A stretch of DNA of 64,000 nt from Hamadaea tsunoensis DSM 44101 (lineage in GTDB: Bacteria > Actinomycetota > Actinomycetes > Mycobacteriales > Micromonosporaceae). Under the pieces are notes generated by a model. It searched no databases and had not been told where the DNA came from. It saw nothing but the letters and a program-made list of their open reading frames with translations. This document shows positions 21,906-32,355 of this stretch, piece by piece. Within the stretch, counting starts at the first letter, position 1. The number at the start of each line of letters is the position of its first letter. Both the position numbers and the translations under genes were made by a program. The DNA is taken from the NCBI RefSeq assembly GCF_000428945.1, contig NZ_AUAX01000004.1:1-64000 (forward strand). Direction: 5' to 3'.

Positions 21906-24900
21906 ATGGCTGTCGTCGTGTCCGGGCGTCCGCTGCGGCGTAGACGCTGGACCGCTGCTTTGATCACGACCCTTTCCACCTCACTTCTCGCGGCGATGAT
22001 GGGCGCGCCGCCCGCTGCCGCCGCGCCGTTCCGGCCGCACGGCGTACAGCAGGAGAAGCCCGTCCCGGGAGTACGCGGTCCGGCGCGCAGGTCCGAGTGG
22101 AAGGCGACCGGTACGCCGTTCCGCGGTGCCGCCCCGGTATGGCCGGCGGCGTCGACCGCGGACGTCGACCTGACCGCGACCAGCCTGTCGGCGACCCGGG
22201 CCGGTGCCGGCAGTTCGCCGGTCTTGATCCGGCGGGCCACGCCAACGGGTTCCCGCACCGCCGACGCCGCGGCGCGCGTACGCGTGCAGGTGTTCGACCA
22301 TGCCACCGCGGCGAAGGCGGGGGCGGACGCGCTGCTGTTCCGGGTCGCGAACCTGTCCTCGCCGGGCGCGGCCACGGTGAGCGTCGACTACTCGGCGTTC
22401 CAGTGGGCGTACGGAGGGGACTGGGCGCAGCGGCTGCGGTTGACCGAGCTGCCCGAGTGCGCGTTGACGACGCCGCAGCTCGCGGCGTGCCACGGGCGGC
22501 CGGTCGGGTCGGACAACGATGCGGGCAGCCGGACGGTCTCGGCGACCGTCGGCCTCACCTCGACGAAGCAGACGGCGCTGATGGCGCTGTCCGCCGGGGC
22601 CGCCGGCAGCTCCGGGGACTACTCCGCGACGGCGCTGTCGTCGTCGGGGACCTGGACGGCGGGCGGCAACGCGGGCGACTTCTCGTGGAGCTACCCGATG
22701 CGCTCGCCGCCCGCGCTGGGCGGCCCGGCGCCGTCGGTCGCGCTGAGCTACTCGTCCTCCAGTGTGGACGGGCAGATGGCCGCCTCGAACAACCAGCCGA
22801 GCTGGGTCGGCGAGGGGTTCGACCTGGACAGCGGTTACATCGAGCGCAAGTACCGGGCCTGCGTGGACGACATGAGCGGGGGCAACAACTCCACGAAGAC
22901 CGGCGACCTGTGCTGGGCGACCGACAACGCCACCCTGGCGATGTCCGGGCACGCCGGTGATCTGCTGGTCGACGGGTCGGGCAGCTGGCATCTGCGTACC
23001 GACGACGGGACGCGGATCGAGCGGAAGACCGGTGCCGCCAACGGTGCCCGCAACGGCGAGTACTGGGTGGCGACCACCACGGACGGGACGCAGTACTGGT
23101 TCGGCGACAACGCCGCGACCGCGCTGACCGTCACGGTCGCGGGCAACCAGGCGGGCGAGCCGTGCCACGCGAGCGCGTTCGCGAACTCGTTCTGCACGCA
23201 GGCGTACCGGTGGAATCTCGACCACGTCGTGGACACCCGCGGCAACTCGATGAGTTACGTCTACACCAAGGAGACCAACAAGTACGCCCGCAACCTCAAG
23301 GACACCGACGTGGTGACCTACGACCGCGGCGCGTACCTGAACAGGATCGACTACGGTACGCGTACCGACCGCACCGAGACCGCACCGATGCAGGTCGTCT
23401 TCGACACCGCCGACCGCTGCCTCGCGGGCTGCTCGACCCACGACGGTACGCACTGGCCGGACGTCCCGTGGGACCAGGAGTGCACGGCCAGCCCGTGCCA
23501 GCACTACACGCCGACCTTCTGGACGACGAAGCGGCTGGCGAAGGTGACCACGCGGACGGGTGGCGCGGACGTCGAGTCGTGGACGCTGTCGCAGTCGTTC
23601 CCGAACCCCGGCGACGGTACGCGCGCCGGACTCTGGCTCGACCGGATCTCGCACTCCGGCCTCGTCGGGACCGCGGCGGGCCTGCCCGACACCACGTTCA
23701 CCGGTGTCCAGCTCAACAACCGGGTCGACACCACGACCGACGGCTACACCGCGATGAACTGGTGGCGGGTCAAGGACATCAACACCGAGTTCGGCGCCCG
23801 GATCGAGGTCACCTACTCCGACCCGGACTGCGTCGCGGGCAGCCGGATGCCCGACGCGAACAACCTCGCGGGCAACCACCTGCTGTGCTACCCGGTGAAG
23901 TGGATCCCGGACGGCAAGACCGCGCCGATCCTCGACTACTTCCACAAGTACGTGGTCCGCGTGGTCACCGAGACCGACCTGACCACCGCGGGTTCGCCGC
24001 GCACGATCACGAAGTACGACTACCTCGGCGATCCCGCCTGGCACTACACCGACGACGACGGCATCGTCGGCACCGACTACAAGACCTGGTCGGTCTGGCG
24101 CGGGTACGCCGCCGTCCGCGAGACCAAGGGCGATCCGGGCGCGCAGACCTCGGCCGAGAACCGGTACTTCCGCGGCATGGGCGGCCAGCTCGCGGCGGCC
24201 GGGGCGGCACCGGCGGTCACCGACGAGGACGCGTACGCGGGCATGCCCCGGGAGAAGATCACCTACAACGGTCCCGGCGGGGCCGAGGTGTCGGCGGAGT
24301 CGTACGCGCCGTGGCAGTCCGGCCCGACGGCCACCCGCACGATCAACGGCACCACCGTGTACGCGCGCCACGTCGGCGTCGCCGGCACGTATACGCGTAC
24401 CGCGCTGGACGGCGGGCGGGGCAACCGGACCACGAGCGAGACGACCGTGTTCGACGCGTACGGGGCGCCGACCCGGGCCGAGGACCGCGGCGACGACGCG
24501 GTCACCGGGGACGAGCAGTGCGTCCTCACCGACTACGCCCGCAACACCACGGCGTGGATCGTCGCCTCGCCGCAGCGGATCCGCACCTTCGCGACCAGTT
24601 GCGCACGGGTCGACGCGGGCGGTCTCACCGACGCCGACGTCGTCTCCGACGCGCGCAGCTCCTACGACGGGCAGGCGTACGCGGCCGCGCCGGTCACCGG
24701 GAACGTGACCCGGCTGGAGACGCTGAAGGCGTACAACGGCGGCAGCCCCGCGTACCTGGCCGAGACGCGTACGTACGACGCGTACGGGCGGGTGCTCACC
24801 GACACCGACGTGCGCGGGAACGTCACGACGACGGCGTACACCCCGGTGGCGGGCGGACCGGTGACGCAGGTCGACACCACCCTGCCGCTGGGCTGGAAGA

Positions 24901-27900
24901 CGTCGAAGACGGTCGCCCCGGCGTGGGGTTCGACCCTGGTCGAGACCGACCAGAACCTGCGCCGGACCGAGTGGGCCTATGACGGTCTCGGGCGTACCAC
25001 CGCGGTGTGGAAGCCGGGGCGGGACCGCTCCGGCGGCCAGTCGGCCAGCCTCAGCTACTCCTACCTGGTCACCGGTACCGCGCCGACGGCGGTGACGACG
25101 CGCACGCTCACCCCGTCGGGCGGGTACGCGGTCTCGCAGAGCCTGTACGACGGCCTGCTGCGGCTGCGCCAGACGCAGAACGCGGACGGCTCCGGCGGCC
25201 CGAACGCGGTCCTCGTCGACTCCTGGTACGACACGGCCGGGCGGGTGTGGCGGGTGTCCGAGCCGTACCTGTCGACGCTGCCGGTGGGCACCGGCCTGAT
25301 CACCTCCACCGACGTGATCCCGGTCGCCACCGAGTCCGTGTACGACGGGGCGGCGCGCGTTCTGGTGTCGGTCCGCAAGCTCAACGTCCCACCGGGCGGC
25401 AGTCCGGGCGGCACCGAGCGGTGGCGTACGACCACCGGCTTCGGCGGCGACCGGATCGACACGACCCCGCCCGCGGGGGAGACGGCCACCTCGAAGGTGA
25501 TCGACGCGCACGGGCGTACGGCCGAACTGCGCCAGTACCACCCGGGTGTGGCCGCCGGTTCGGCCGACCGGGCCGGCTACGACCTGACGACGTACGCGTA
25601 CACCGCCAAGGACAAGCTCGCCCGGGTCACCGATCCGGCCGGGAACCACTGGGACTACACGTACGACCTGTTCAACAACGTCCTGTCCACATCGGATCCG
25701 GACAAGGGCGGCAGTACCGCGACGTTCGACGTGTTCGGCGACCAGCTGACCGCCACCGACGCCCGGAACGTGACGCTCGCGTACACCTACGACACCCTGG
25801 GCCGCAAGACGAGCGTGCGGGACGGTTCCGCGACCGGGCCGAAACGGGCCGAGTGGACCTACGACACTCTCGCCCTGGGGCAGCTCACCTCCACCACCCG
25901 GTACAAGGGCACCGACGCGTACGTGACCGAGACGCTGGGGCTCACCACCGACTACCAGCCGACCAGCGTCCAGTACACGATCCCGGGCACCACCGTCGGC
26001 GGGACGTACACCTACGCCTACACCTACAACCAGGACGGTTCGCCGGCCACGCTGCGGATTCCGGCCGCCGGCGACCTCAAGCAGGAGACGCTCAAGTACG
26101 GCTACGACGCGCTCGGGCGGGCGGCGACGCTGCGGTCCGGCTACGGCACCACGGCCGAGACCGACCTGGTCACCACGACCGCGTACACCTCGTTCGGCGA
26201 GCTGGGCAGCTACACGCTGCGCAACAACAACGGCAACGTCGTCGGGGTCACCCGCACCTACGAGACCGACACCCGGCGGCTGTCGCAGATCTGGACCGCG
26301 AAGCAGACGTCCCCGACGTCGGTGGCCGACGTCCGCTACTCCTACGACGACGCGGGCAACGTCACGAAGGTCGCCGACGTCGTCTCCGGGGACACCCAGT
26401 GCTTCCGGGCCGACTACCTGCGCCGGATGACGGACGCCTGGACCCCGGCCGCCGGGGACTGCGCGGCGGCACCCACCGCCGGCGGCCTCGGCGGACCGGC
26501 GCCGTACTGGCAGTCGTACGGCTACGACCTGATCGGCGACCGCACGTCGCTGATCGAGCACGCCACGCCGGCCGGTGACCGGACCACCAGCTACACGATC
26601 GCCCCCGGTACGCACAAACTGGCGTCCCGGTCGACGACCGACAGCACCGGCACGACCACGGCCGCCTGGACCTACGACGCGGCCGGCAACACCAAGACCC
26701 GGGCCGGACAGACGCTGACCTGGGACAACGACGGCCACCTGGACTCGGTGTCCGAGGTGGCCGGCCTCACCTCGTACGTGTACGACGCGGACGAGGCGCG
26801 GCTGACGCGTACCGACCCGGCGGGGACCACGCTGTACCTGCCGGGCCAGGAACTGCGCGACAGCGGCGGCGTGAAGACCGCGACCCGGTACTACACGCAC
26901 GCCGGCGAGCAGATCGGCGTACGCTCCGCGGCCGGGCTGACCTGGCTGTCCGGTGACCACCACGGCACCGCCGAGATCTCGGTCAACGCCGTCACGCAGG
27001 CGGTCGCGGTCCGGCGCGAGAACCCGTTCGGCGGCACGCGTACCGGCAGCGGGACCTGGCCGTCGAGCATGGACAAGGGGTTCGTCGGCGGCACGAACGA
27101 CAACACCGGGCTCACCCATCTCGGTGCCCGCGAGTACGACCCGGCGACCGGCCGGTTCATCTCGGTCGACCCCGAATTCGCGTCGAGCGATCCGCAGCAG
27201 CTCAACGCGTACACCTATAGCAACAACAACCCGATCACCCTGTCGGATCCCGCGGGCACCAAGTGGAACTGGGGAAAGATCCTCAAGGTCGCCGCGGTGA
27301 CGGTCGCGGTGGTGGCGGTCATCGCCGTGGCCATCGCGGTACCGGCCGCGATCCCGGTCATGATGCAGGCGGCGGCCTCCGCGAGCGCGGGGGCGATCGG
27401 CGGCGGCGCCACCATGGCGGCCACGGCGGGACTCGCCGCGGCGGCCGCCGAGGCAGGGGCCGCGGCCGGCGTCGCGATGGGCAGCGGCGTCGTGGCCAGC
27501 ACGCTCTACGTGGGCGGCAAGCTGGTCAGCGGCTACGAGCAGGGCGACACCCCGTCGGGACCGGCCGGGGCGCGGACGCCCGCCCGGCGCGGCGGGGGAT
27601 CGTCCGGGGGCGGCTCGGGCGACCCGGCCGGCGGCGGAGCGGCCCACCCCGGGCCGGGCGACAACGCCCGGTTCGTCGTGGGCAGCGACGGCTACGTCGC
27701 GGACCGGCAGGCAGCGCGCTTCGTCGTGGACCCGCACGGCACGGTCACCGACACAGTCGGCAACAGCAACTCGGTGACGATCGGTCGCCATGCCGACTAC
27801 TTGCGGGTGGCACAGCAGACCGGCTCGCGTACCTTCAATGTCGGCGACGATCCCTACCGGGTGATGTCGGCGCGGACCGATCGTTTCGGTGGCGACGGCA

Positions 27901-28109
27901 TGGGCAGCGAAATCTGGATCAGGAACAGCAGGTTCCTCGACCAGGCCATCGCGCGCAACAGCTTCGTACGGCTGTCCAACAATCCGACCGATCCCGCTCA
28001 TGCGGGCAGCTTCTTCCTGCGAGAGGTAGCGCACATGGAGTCGCGGGGCTACGAGGTCCAGTCCGGCTTCATGAGCCCGCCGTGGCACAACAAGCCGGTG
28101 AGGGACTGA
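21906..28109 (+). CDS. Rhs/YD-repeat polymorphic toxin, secreted
   Basis: 2,067 residues from ATG 21906 with GGGAGG 10 bases upstream. A basic, hydrophobic N-terminus (about 1-40) suggests Sec export. A SpvB/TcdB-like region is followed by many YD repeats of the YDALGR type, from about residue 1,000 to 1,740. The conserved Rhs core ending (GAREYDPATGRFISVDPEF and NAYTYSNNNPITLSDPAG) is at about 1,740-1,785. Beyond it come an Ala-rich hydrophobic stretch (about 1,796-1,873), a Gly-rich linker and a 150-residue C-terminal domain that I do not recognise. That layout is the family pattern: a shell that packages a variable toxin tip. The stop overlaps the next start. Confidence 0.92.
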   Translation: MAVVVSGRPLRRRRWTAALITTLSTSLLAAMMGAPPAAAAPFRPHGVQQEKPVPGVRGPARRSEWKATGTPFRGAAPVWPAASTADVDLTATSLSATRAGAGSSPVLIRRATPTGSRTADAAARVRVQVFDHATAAKAGADALLFRVANLSSPGAATVSVDYSAFQWAYGGDWAQRLRLTELPECALTTPQLAACHGRPVGSDNDAGSRTVSATVGLTSTKQTALMALSAGAAGSSGDYSATALSSSGTWTAGGNAGDFSWSYPMRSPPALGGPAPSVALSYSSSSVDGQMAASNNQPSWVGEGFDLDSGYIERKYRACVDDMSGGNNSTKTGDLCWATDNATLAMSGHAGDLLVDGSGSWHLRTDDGTRIERKTGAANGARNGEYWVATTTDGTQYWFGDNAATALTVTVAGNQAGEPCHASAFANSFCTQAYRWNLDHVVDTRGNSMSYVYTKETNKYARNLKDTDVVTYDRGAYLNRIDYGTRTDRTETAPMQVVFDTADRCLAGCSTHDGTHWPDVPWDQECTASPCQHYTPTFWTTKRLAKVTTRTGGADVESWTLSQSFPNPGDGTRAGLWLDRISHSGLVGTAAGLPDTTFTGVQLNNRVDTTTDGYTAMNWWRVKDINTEFGARIEVTYSDPDCVAGSRMPDANNLAGNHLLCYPVKWIPDGKTAPILDYFHKYVVRVVTETDLTTAGSPRTITKYDYLGDPAWHYTDDDGIVGTDYKTWSVWRGYAAVRETKGDPGAQTSAENRYFRGMGGQLAAAGAAPAVTDEDAYAGMPREKITYNGPGGAEVSAESYAPWQSGPTATRTINGTTVYARHVGVAGTYTRTALDGGRGNRTTSETTVFDAYGAPTRAEDRGDDAVTGDEQCVLTDYARNTTAWIVASPQRIRTFATSCARVDAGGLTDADVVSDARSSYDGQAYAAAPVTGNVTRLETLKAYNGGSPAYLAETRTYDAYGRVLTDTDVRGNVTTTAYTPVAGGPVTQVDTTLPLGWKTSKTVAPAWGSTLVETDQNLRRTEWAYDGLGRTTAVWKPGRDRSGGQSASLSYSYLVTGTAPTAVTTRTLTPSGGYAVSQSLYDGLLRLRQTQNADGSGGPNAVLVDSWYDTAGRVWRVSEPYLSTLPVGTGLITSTDVIPVATESVYDGAARVLVSVRKLNVPPGGSPGGTERWRTTTGFGGDRIDTTPPAGETATSKVIDAHGRTAELRQYHPGVAAGSADRAGYDLTTYAYTAKDKLARVTDPAGNHWDYTYDLFNNVLSTSDPDKGGSTATFDVFGDQLTATDARNVTLAYTYDTLGRKTSVRDGSATGPKRAEWTYDTLALGQLTSTTRYKGTDAYVTETLGLTTDYQPTSVQYTIPGTTVGGTYTYAYTYNQDGSPATLRIPAAGDLKQETLKYGYDALGRAATLRSGYGTTAETDLVTTTAYTSFGELGSYTLRNNNGNVVGVTRTYETDTRRLSQIWTAKQTSPTSVADVRYSYDDAGNVTKVADVVSGDTQCFRADYLRRMTDAWTPAAGDCAAAPTAGGLGGPAPYWQSYGYDLIGDRTSLIEHATPAGDRTTSYTIAPGTHKLASRSTTDSTGTTTAAWTYDAAGNTKTRAGQTLTWDNDGHLDSVSEVAGLTSYVYDADEARLTRTDPAGTTLYLPGQELRDSGGVKTATRYYTHAGEQIGVRSAAGLTWLSGDHHGTAEISVNAVTQAVAVRRENPFGGTRTGSGTWPSSMDKGFVGGTNDNTGLTHLGAREYDPATGRFISVDPEFASSDPQQLNAYTYSNNNPITLSDPAGTKWNWGKILKVAAVTVAVVAVIAVAIAVPAAIPVMMQAAASASAGAIGGGATMAATAGLAAAAAEAGAAAGVAMGSGVVASTLYVGGKLVSGYEQGDTPSGPAGARTPARRGGGSSGGGSGDPAGGGAAHPGPGDNARFVVGSDGYVADRQAARFVVDPHGTVTDTVGNSNSVTIGRHADYLRVAQQTGSRTFNVGDDPYRVMSARTDRFGGDGMGSEIWIRNSRFLDQAIARNSFVRLSNNPTDPAHAGSFFLREVAHMESRGYEVQSGFMSPPWHNKPVRD

Positions 28110-28510
28110 TGAGTGACGTCGGCACACCACAAGCCGTCGAAGACCTCCGGGTCCGGCTCGGCGAGCTCCGCTTCCGGCTGGAGTCCGAGTACGCCGGCGG
28201 CATGGGCGGCCTGGAACAGATCTTCGCCGGCACGGTCGGTGGGACCGGCATACGCGTACGCATCACCGCCGACCGCGGCCACTGGGTGATCCAGTTGCAG
28301 GTCGATCCGATGAGCGCCTGGATCGTCCCCGGGGTGTGGATCGCGCACCTCGACGACACGGAGGTGGAATACCTCACCATCGACGAGCAGGCCGCCTTCA
28401 CCGCCGAGCGGATCGGTGAACTCCCGCCCGCGGCGGCAACGATCGGCGGGCTCGAAGGACGGCTGATCCGGATGGGCGAGGACTACATGCGCCGGCGCGG
28501 CCGGCGTTAG
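28109..28510 (+). CDS. Putative immunity protein of the Rhs toxin
   Basis: 133 residues. ATG 28109 overlaps the Rhs stop (TGATG), so translation is coupled. The protein is soluble and mixed alpha/beta, with an aromatic-rich strand region (GHWVIQLQVDPMSAWIVPGVW) and a basic C-terminus (YMRRRGRR). I recognise no family. Position and size are the reason for the call: Rhs toxin tips are normally followed by a cognate immunity gene. Confidence 0.7.
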   Translation: MSDVGTPQAVEDLRVRLGELRFRLESEYAGGMGGLEQIFAGTVGGTGIRVRITADRGHWVIQLQVDPMSAWIVPGVWIAHLDDTEVEYLTIDEQAAFTAERIGELPPAAATIGGLEGRLIRMGEDYMRRRGRR

Positions 28511-28517
28511 GGAAGAG

Positions 28518-28549
28518 GGCCGGGGTCTGCCAAGGTGGCGACCCCGGCC
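28518..28549. terminator. Terminator after the Rhs-immunity pair
   Basis: GGCCGGGGTC (28518-28527) and GACCCCGGCC (28540-28549) form a perfect 10-bp stem starting 8 bases after the immunity stop. Confidence 0.7.
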
Positions 28550-28592
28550 GCCCGTTCTGGAGGATCCGCCCCGGATACGGCAAGATCACCCC

Positions 28593-31500
28593 GTGCGCAT
28601 CGGTTTGCTCGGCCCCTTCGACGTCCGCCTCGACGACGGCACCGCCGTCGACATCCCGGGCGCCCGCTCCCGTGCCCTGGTCGCCGCGCTCGCGCTGGAA
28701 CCCGACCGGATCGTCCAGCGGGCGAAACTGGTCGACTGGATCTGGGGCGAGGAGCCGCCCGCCGACGCGGCCAACGCCCTGCAGGTGCTCGTCTCCCGGC
28801 TGCGCAAGGCCCTGCCCGAGGGAGCGCTCGAAGCGAAGTCCGGCGGCTACCGGCTCGCCGTCGACCCCGACGCCGTGGACGTCAGCCGGTTCGAGACCCT
28901 CGTCGCGCAGGCGCGTACCGCCGAGGACCCCGTTCGCGTGGACCTGCTCCGCGAAGCCCTGAACCTCTGGCGCGGTACGCCGCTGGAGAACATCGGCCTG
29001 CAGGGCAGCGACGCGTTCGACGCGGTCGTCGTCGCCCTGGACGAGCGTCACCTGGCGGTGCTCGGCGACCGGGTCGACGCCGAGGTACGCCTCGGCCGCG
29101 CCGCCGGTCTCGTCACCGAGCTGACCGATCTCGTGGCCCGGTATCCGCTGCGCGAAGGATTCGTCGCGGCCCTGATGCGCGCCTTCGCCGAGGGCGGCCG
29201 GGGTGCCGAGGCGATGACCGCCTACCAGCAGCTGTCGCAGCGGCTGGCCGACGAGCTCGGCGCCGACCCCTCGGCCGAGCTGTCGGCGCTGCACACGGCC
29301 GTCCTGCGCGGCGAGATCGGCGGCCGGGCCGAGAACCGCCGGACGAACCTGCGCGCCGAGCTGACCACCTTCGTCGGCAAGGAGGACGACGTCGCCGCGG
29401 TCGCCGAGCTGGCCACCCGGCACCGGCTGGTCACCCTCACCGGAGCGGGCGGTTCCGGCAAGACCCGGCTGGCCACCGAGACCGCCCGCGCGATGCTCGC
29501 CGACCTGCCCGACGGCGCCTGGCTGGTGGAGCTCGCGCCGCTGCCCGAGGGCGCGGACCTCGCCCAGGCCACGCTGACCGCGATCGGCCTGCGCGACCAG
29601 TCGCCCGGCGCCACCGGCGGCGACGCGGCCGGCAAGTTCATCGCCGCCGTCCGCGACCGCGTCATGCTGCTCGTCCTCGACAACTGCGAGCACATGATCG
29701 AGGAGGTCTCCGCGTACGCCGACCGGCTGCTGGGGGAGTGCCGCCGGCTGCGGATCCTGGCGACCAGCCGCGAACCGCTCGGCATCACCGGCGAGGCGCT
29801 GTGGCAGGTCGAACCCCTCGGCCTGCCGGCCCTCAATGCCGCCCCAGCCGAGATCGGCTCGTCGCCGGCTGTCCGGCTGCTGCGCGACCGCGCCGACGCC
29901 GTGCGCCGCAACATCGGCTCCGACGAGCACGCGCTGGCGACCATGGCACGCATCTGCCGGGCCCTCGACGGCATGCCGCTGGCCATCGAACTCGCCGCCG
30001 CGCGCCTGCGCACGATGTCCGTCGACCAGCTGGCCGACCGGCTCGACGACCGCTTCCAGCTGCTCACCGGCGGCAGCCGCACCGCACTGGCCCGCCACCG
30101 CACCCTGCGCGCCGTCGTCGACTGGAGCTGGGACCTGCTCAGCGAGCCCGAACGCACGCTGCTGCGCCGCCTGTCGGTCTTCACCGGCGGCGCGAGCATC
30201 GAGGCCGCGCAGTCGGTGTGCCCGCCCGGCGAGCACGCCCTCGACCTGCTGACCGCCCTGATGGAGAAGTCCCTCCTGCTCACCTACGGCGATCGCGCGC
30301 CGCGCTTCCGCATGCTCAACACCATCCAGGAGTACGCGTCGCAGCGCCTGTCCGAAGCCGGCGAAGCGGAGTCCGCCGCTCGGGCGCATCTCGCGTACGC
30401 GACCGAGCTGGCCGAGCGGGCCGATCCGCACCTGCGCCGGGCCGAGCAGCTGGAATGGCTGGCCACCCTGGAAGCCGAGCACGACAACATCGTCGCGGCC
30501 CTGCGCGGGGCGATCAGCGCCGGGGCGGCCCAGGACGCGATGCGGCTCGCCGCGGCGGCCGGCTGGTACTGGTACCTCAGCGGTCACCGGGCCGAGGGGA
30601 CCGAGCTGAGCATCGCGGCCGCCGCGCTGCCCGGCGAGGCGGCCGACGAGACCCGCGCGCTCGCGTACACGATGGTGTCGATGTTCCTGACCTCCGGCTA
30701 CGGCGGCGACCAGTACCAGGCACAGCAGTGGATCCGCGACGCGCACCGGTACGCCGAGCACGGCGGGTACCGCCACCCGCTGCTCGGCTTCGTCCGGCCG
30801 CTGGAGCGGATGCTGAGCGATCCGGCGGATTTCCTGTCCGCCTTCGATCCGCTGGTCGACGACGACGACGCCTGGGTACGCGCCCAGGCCCGGCTGGCGC
30901 GCGGCCGGCTGCGGCTGGCCGTCGGCGGCGAGTCCGATGTGGACGCAGATATCGAGGTCGCCCTCGCCGACTTCCGGGCCCTCGGCGACCGCTGGGGGAT
31001 CTCCTCGGCGGTACTGCTGCTCGGCGAGCGGCTCGCCATGCGCGGCGAATTCGCCCGGGCCTGCGAACTCGGCGACACGGCCGTCGCGGCGCTGACCGAG
31101 CTGGGCTCCACCGAGGAGGTCGTCGGCGTACGCGCGCGGCAGGCGCAGCTGTACTGGCTGCTCGGCGACGAACCGGCGAGCGCCGCCGCGATGGCCGAGG
31201 CCGACCGGTACGCCGACGGCCTCGCCTGGCCGGCCACGGTCGCCGAACTGGCCTTCGCGAAGGCGCACCTGGCCTACTGGCGCGGCGAGCCGGACCGGGC
31301 GAACGCGTACCTAGCGACCATCCCCGCCAGCCGCGACGGCAGCCGGACCGGCATCGACGTCACGCTCCTGGACCTGCGCGGCTACCTGACCGCCGACCTC
31401 GACGAGGCCCGCGCCTGCCGGGCGGAGGCGCTGGCCGTGTCCGTCCAACTGGGACACCGGCCGATGATCGCGCAGGTGCTCATCGGCATCGCGGACGTCG

Positions 31501-31709
31501 CCCAGCGGCAGGGCCAGGACGAGCAGGCCGTCCGCCTGCTCGCGGCCGGCGACGCCGTACGCGGCACGGCCGACCGGTCGCAGCCCGACGCCCGCCGGAT
31601 CGCCGCCACGGCCCGCGACCGCCTCGGCGAGACCGCGTACGAGGCGGCCGTCCGCGAGGGGCGGCAGCGGGACTGGAACGAGCTGGCCGACCTCACCCTG
31701 GCCGGGTGA
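28593..31709 (+). CDS. AfsR/SARP-type regulator: winged helix, BTAD, NTPase, TPR-like C-terminus
   Basis: 1,038 residues from GTG 28593. The OmpR-like DNA-binding domain (about 1-90, as in ANALQVLVSRLRKALPEG) and the BTAD domain (about 95-240) mark a Streptomyces-type antibiotic regulatory protein. An AAA/NB-ARC-like ATPase follows, with Walker A GAGGSGKT near residue 285 and Walker B MLLVLDNCEH near 360. The remaining ~450 residues are helical, TPR-like repeats. Large forms such as AfsR usually integrate several signals. No biosynthetic cluster is visible beside it, so its targets are unknown. Confidence 0.9.
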   Translation: MRIGLLGPFDVRLDDGTAVDIPGARSRALVAALALEPDRIVQRAKLVDWIWGEEPPADAANALQVLVSRLRKALPEGALEAKSGGYRLAVDPDAVDVSRFETLVAQARTAEDPVRVDLLREALNLWRGTPLENIGLQGSDAFDAVVVALDERHLAVLGDRVDAEVRLGRAAGLVTELTDLVARYPLREGFVAALMRAFAEGGRGAEAMTAYQQLSQRLADELGADPSAELSALHTAVLRGEIGGRAENRRTNLRAELTTFVGKEDDVAAVAELATRHRLVTLTGAGGSGKTRLATETARAMLADLPDGAWLVELAPLPEGADLAQATLTAIGLRDQSPGATGGDAAGKFIAAVRDRVMLLVLDNCEHMIEEVSAYADRLLGECRRLRILATSREPLGITGEALWQVEPLGLPALNAAPAEIGSSPAVRLLRDRADAVRRNIGSDEHALATMARICRALDGMPLAIELAAARLRTMSVDQLADRLDDRFQLLTGGSRTALARHRTLRAVVDWSWDLLSEPERTLLRRLSVFTGGASIEAAQSVCPPGEHALDLLTALMEKSLLLTYGDRAPRFRMLNTIQEYASQRLSEAGEAESAARAHLAYATELAERADPHLRRAEQLEWLATLEAEHDNIVAALRGAISAGAAQDAMRLAAAAGWYWYLSGHRAEGTELSIAAAALPGEAADETRALAYTMVSMFLTSGYGGDQYQAQQWIRDAHRYAEHGGYRHPLLGFVRPLERMLSDPADFLSAFDPLVDDDDAWVRAQARLARGRLRLAVGGESDVDADIEVALADFRALGDRWGISSAVLLLGERLAMRGEFARACELGDTAVAALTELGSTEEVVGVRARQAQLYWLLGDEPASAAAMAEADRYADGLAWPATVAELAFAKAHLAYWRGEPDRANAYLATIPASRDGSRTGIDVTLLDLRGYLTADLDEARACRAEALAVSVQLGHRPMIAQVLIGIADVAQRQGQDEQAVRLLAAGDAVRGTADRSQPDARRIAATARDRLGETAYEAAVREGRQRDWNELADLTLAG

Positions 31710-31718
31710 ACCCCGCCG

Positions 31719-32237
31719 CTACCGGATGCCGCCCGCGCCGATGTTGCGGATGACCGCGTCCCCGTCGATGCGGCGTACGCGGATCTCGCCGTTCCCGCGG
31801 ATGTCGGCCGGTCCCGTCACGTGGTCGACGATCACCCGGCCGCCGGCGGTCCGCAGCAGCACGTCGGCCGCCTGGGCCACGCGGATGTCCCCGATGGCGG
31901 TGCTGAGCCGGCACGAGCCGACCGTGCCCTGCACGACGCACTCGCCCTCGGCGGTCTTCGCCGACACGTCCGACCCGGCCGGCAGGTCGACGAGTACGCG
32001 TACCGAGCCGTAGCGGCGGGCGAACATCGTGCGCAGGCGCGGCTGGCGGACCGACAGGCGGCCGTCGGCGTACTCGACGGTGGTGTGCGCGGCGGCCTCG
32101 ACGTCGAGCGTGCGTGACGGATCGACGGGGTGGATCTCGACGACGGTGTCGGCGCGCGGGCCGGCGACGAAGCGGACGTCGCCGAGCATGAGGTCGACCG
32201 TCGCGGAGATCGGCGTCGGGGTGGCGAATGCCGGCAT
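31719..32237 (-). CDS. DUF4097-type beta-repeat protein
   Basis: 172 residues from ATG 32237 behind AGGAGG. The sequence is a run of short beta-strands of the DUF4097/adhesin-like type (SAKTAEGECVVQGTVGSC, ADIRGNGEIRVRRIDGD), predicting a right-handed beta-helix. There is no signal peptide or membrane segment. The function of this family is poorly known; some members sit with sensor or antisigma genes. It converges on the SARP gene with 9 bases between the stops. Confidence 0.8.
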   Translation of the reverse strand: MPAFATPTPISATVDLMLGDVRFVAGPRADTVVEIHPVDPSRTLDVEAAAHTTVEYADGRLSVRQPRLRTMFARRYGSVRVLVDLPAGSDVSAKTAEGECVVQGTVGSCRLSTAIGDIRVAQAADVLLRTAGGRVIVDHVTGPADIRGNGEIRVRRIDGDAVIRNIGAGGIR

Positions 32238-32355
32238 GGCGGTCCTCCTGGGAAGTCATTGCCCGGAGGATGTCCGGGCCCGCTGTCGCCGACCTTTCCC
32301 GGGGCTGTCACGCACGCAGGTGACGGGCGGGCCCGCCACCTGTCTCACCCGGGGT

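Noticed and set aside
21981..28130. 2,049-residue frame antisense to Rhs
   Set aside because: Arg/Gly/Val-rich and without domains; it is the mirror of the GC-rich third-position bias of the Rhs gene.
28398..31268. Long minus-strand frame across the SARP gene
   Set aside because: Antisense; low complexity Gly/Arg/Val composition; the SARP frame has clear domains.
32261..32279. Short GCCCGGA/TCCGGGC stem between 32356 gene and DUF4097
   Set aside because: Only 7 bp and 95 bases from the stop; could be chance in GC-rich DNA, so not listed as a terminator.
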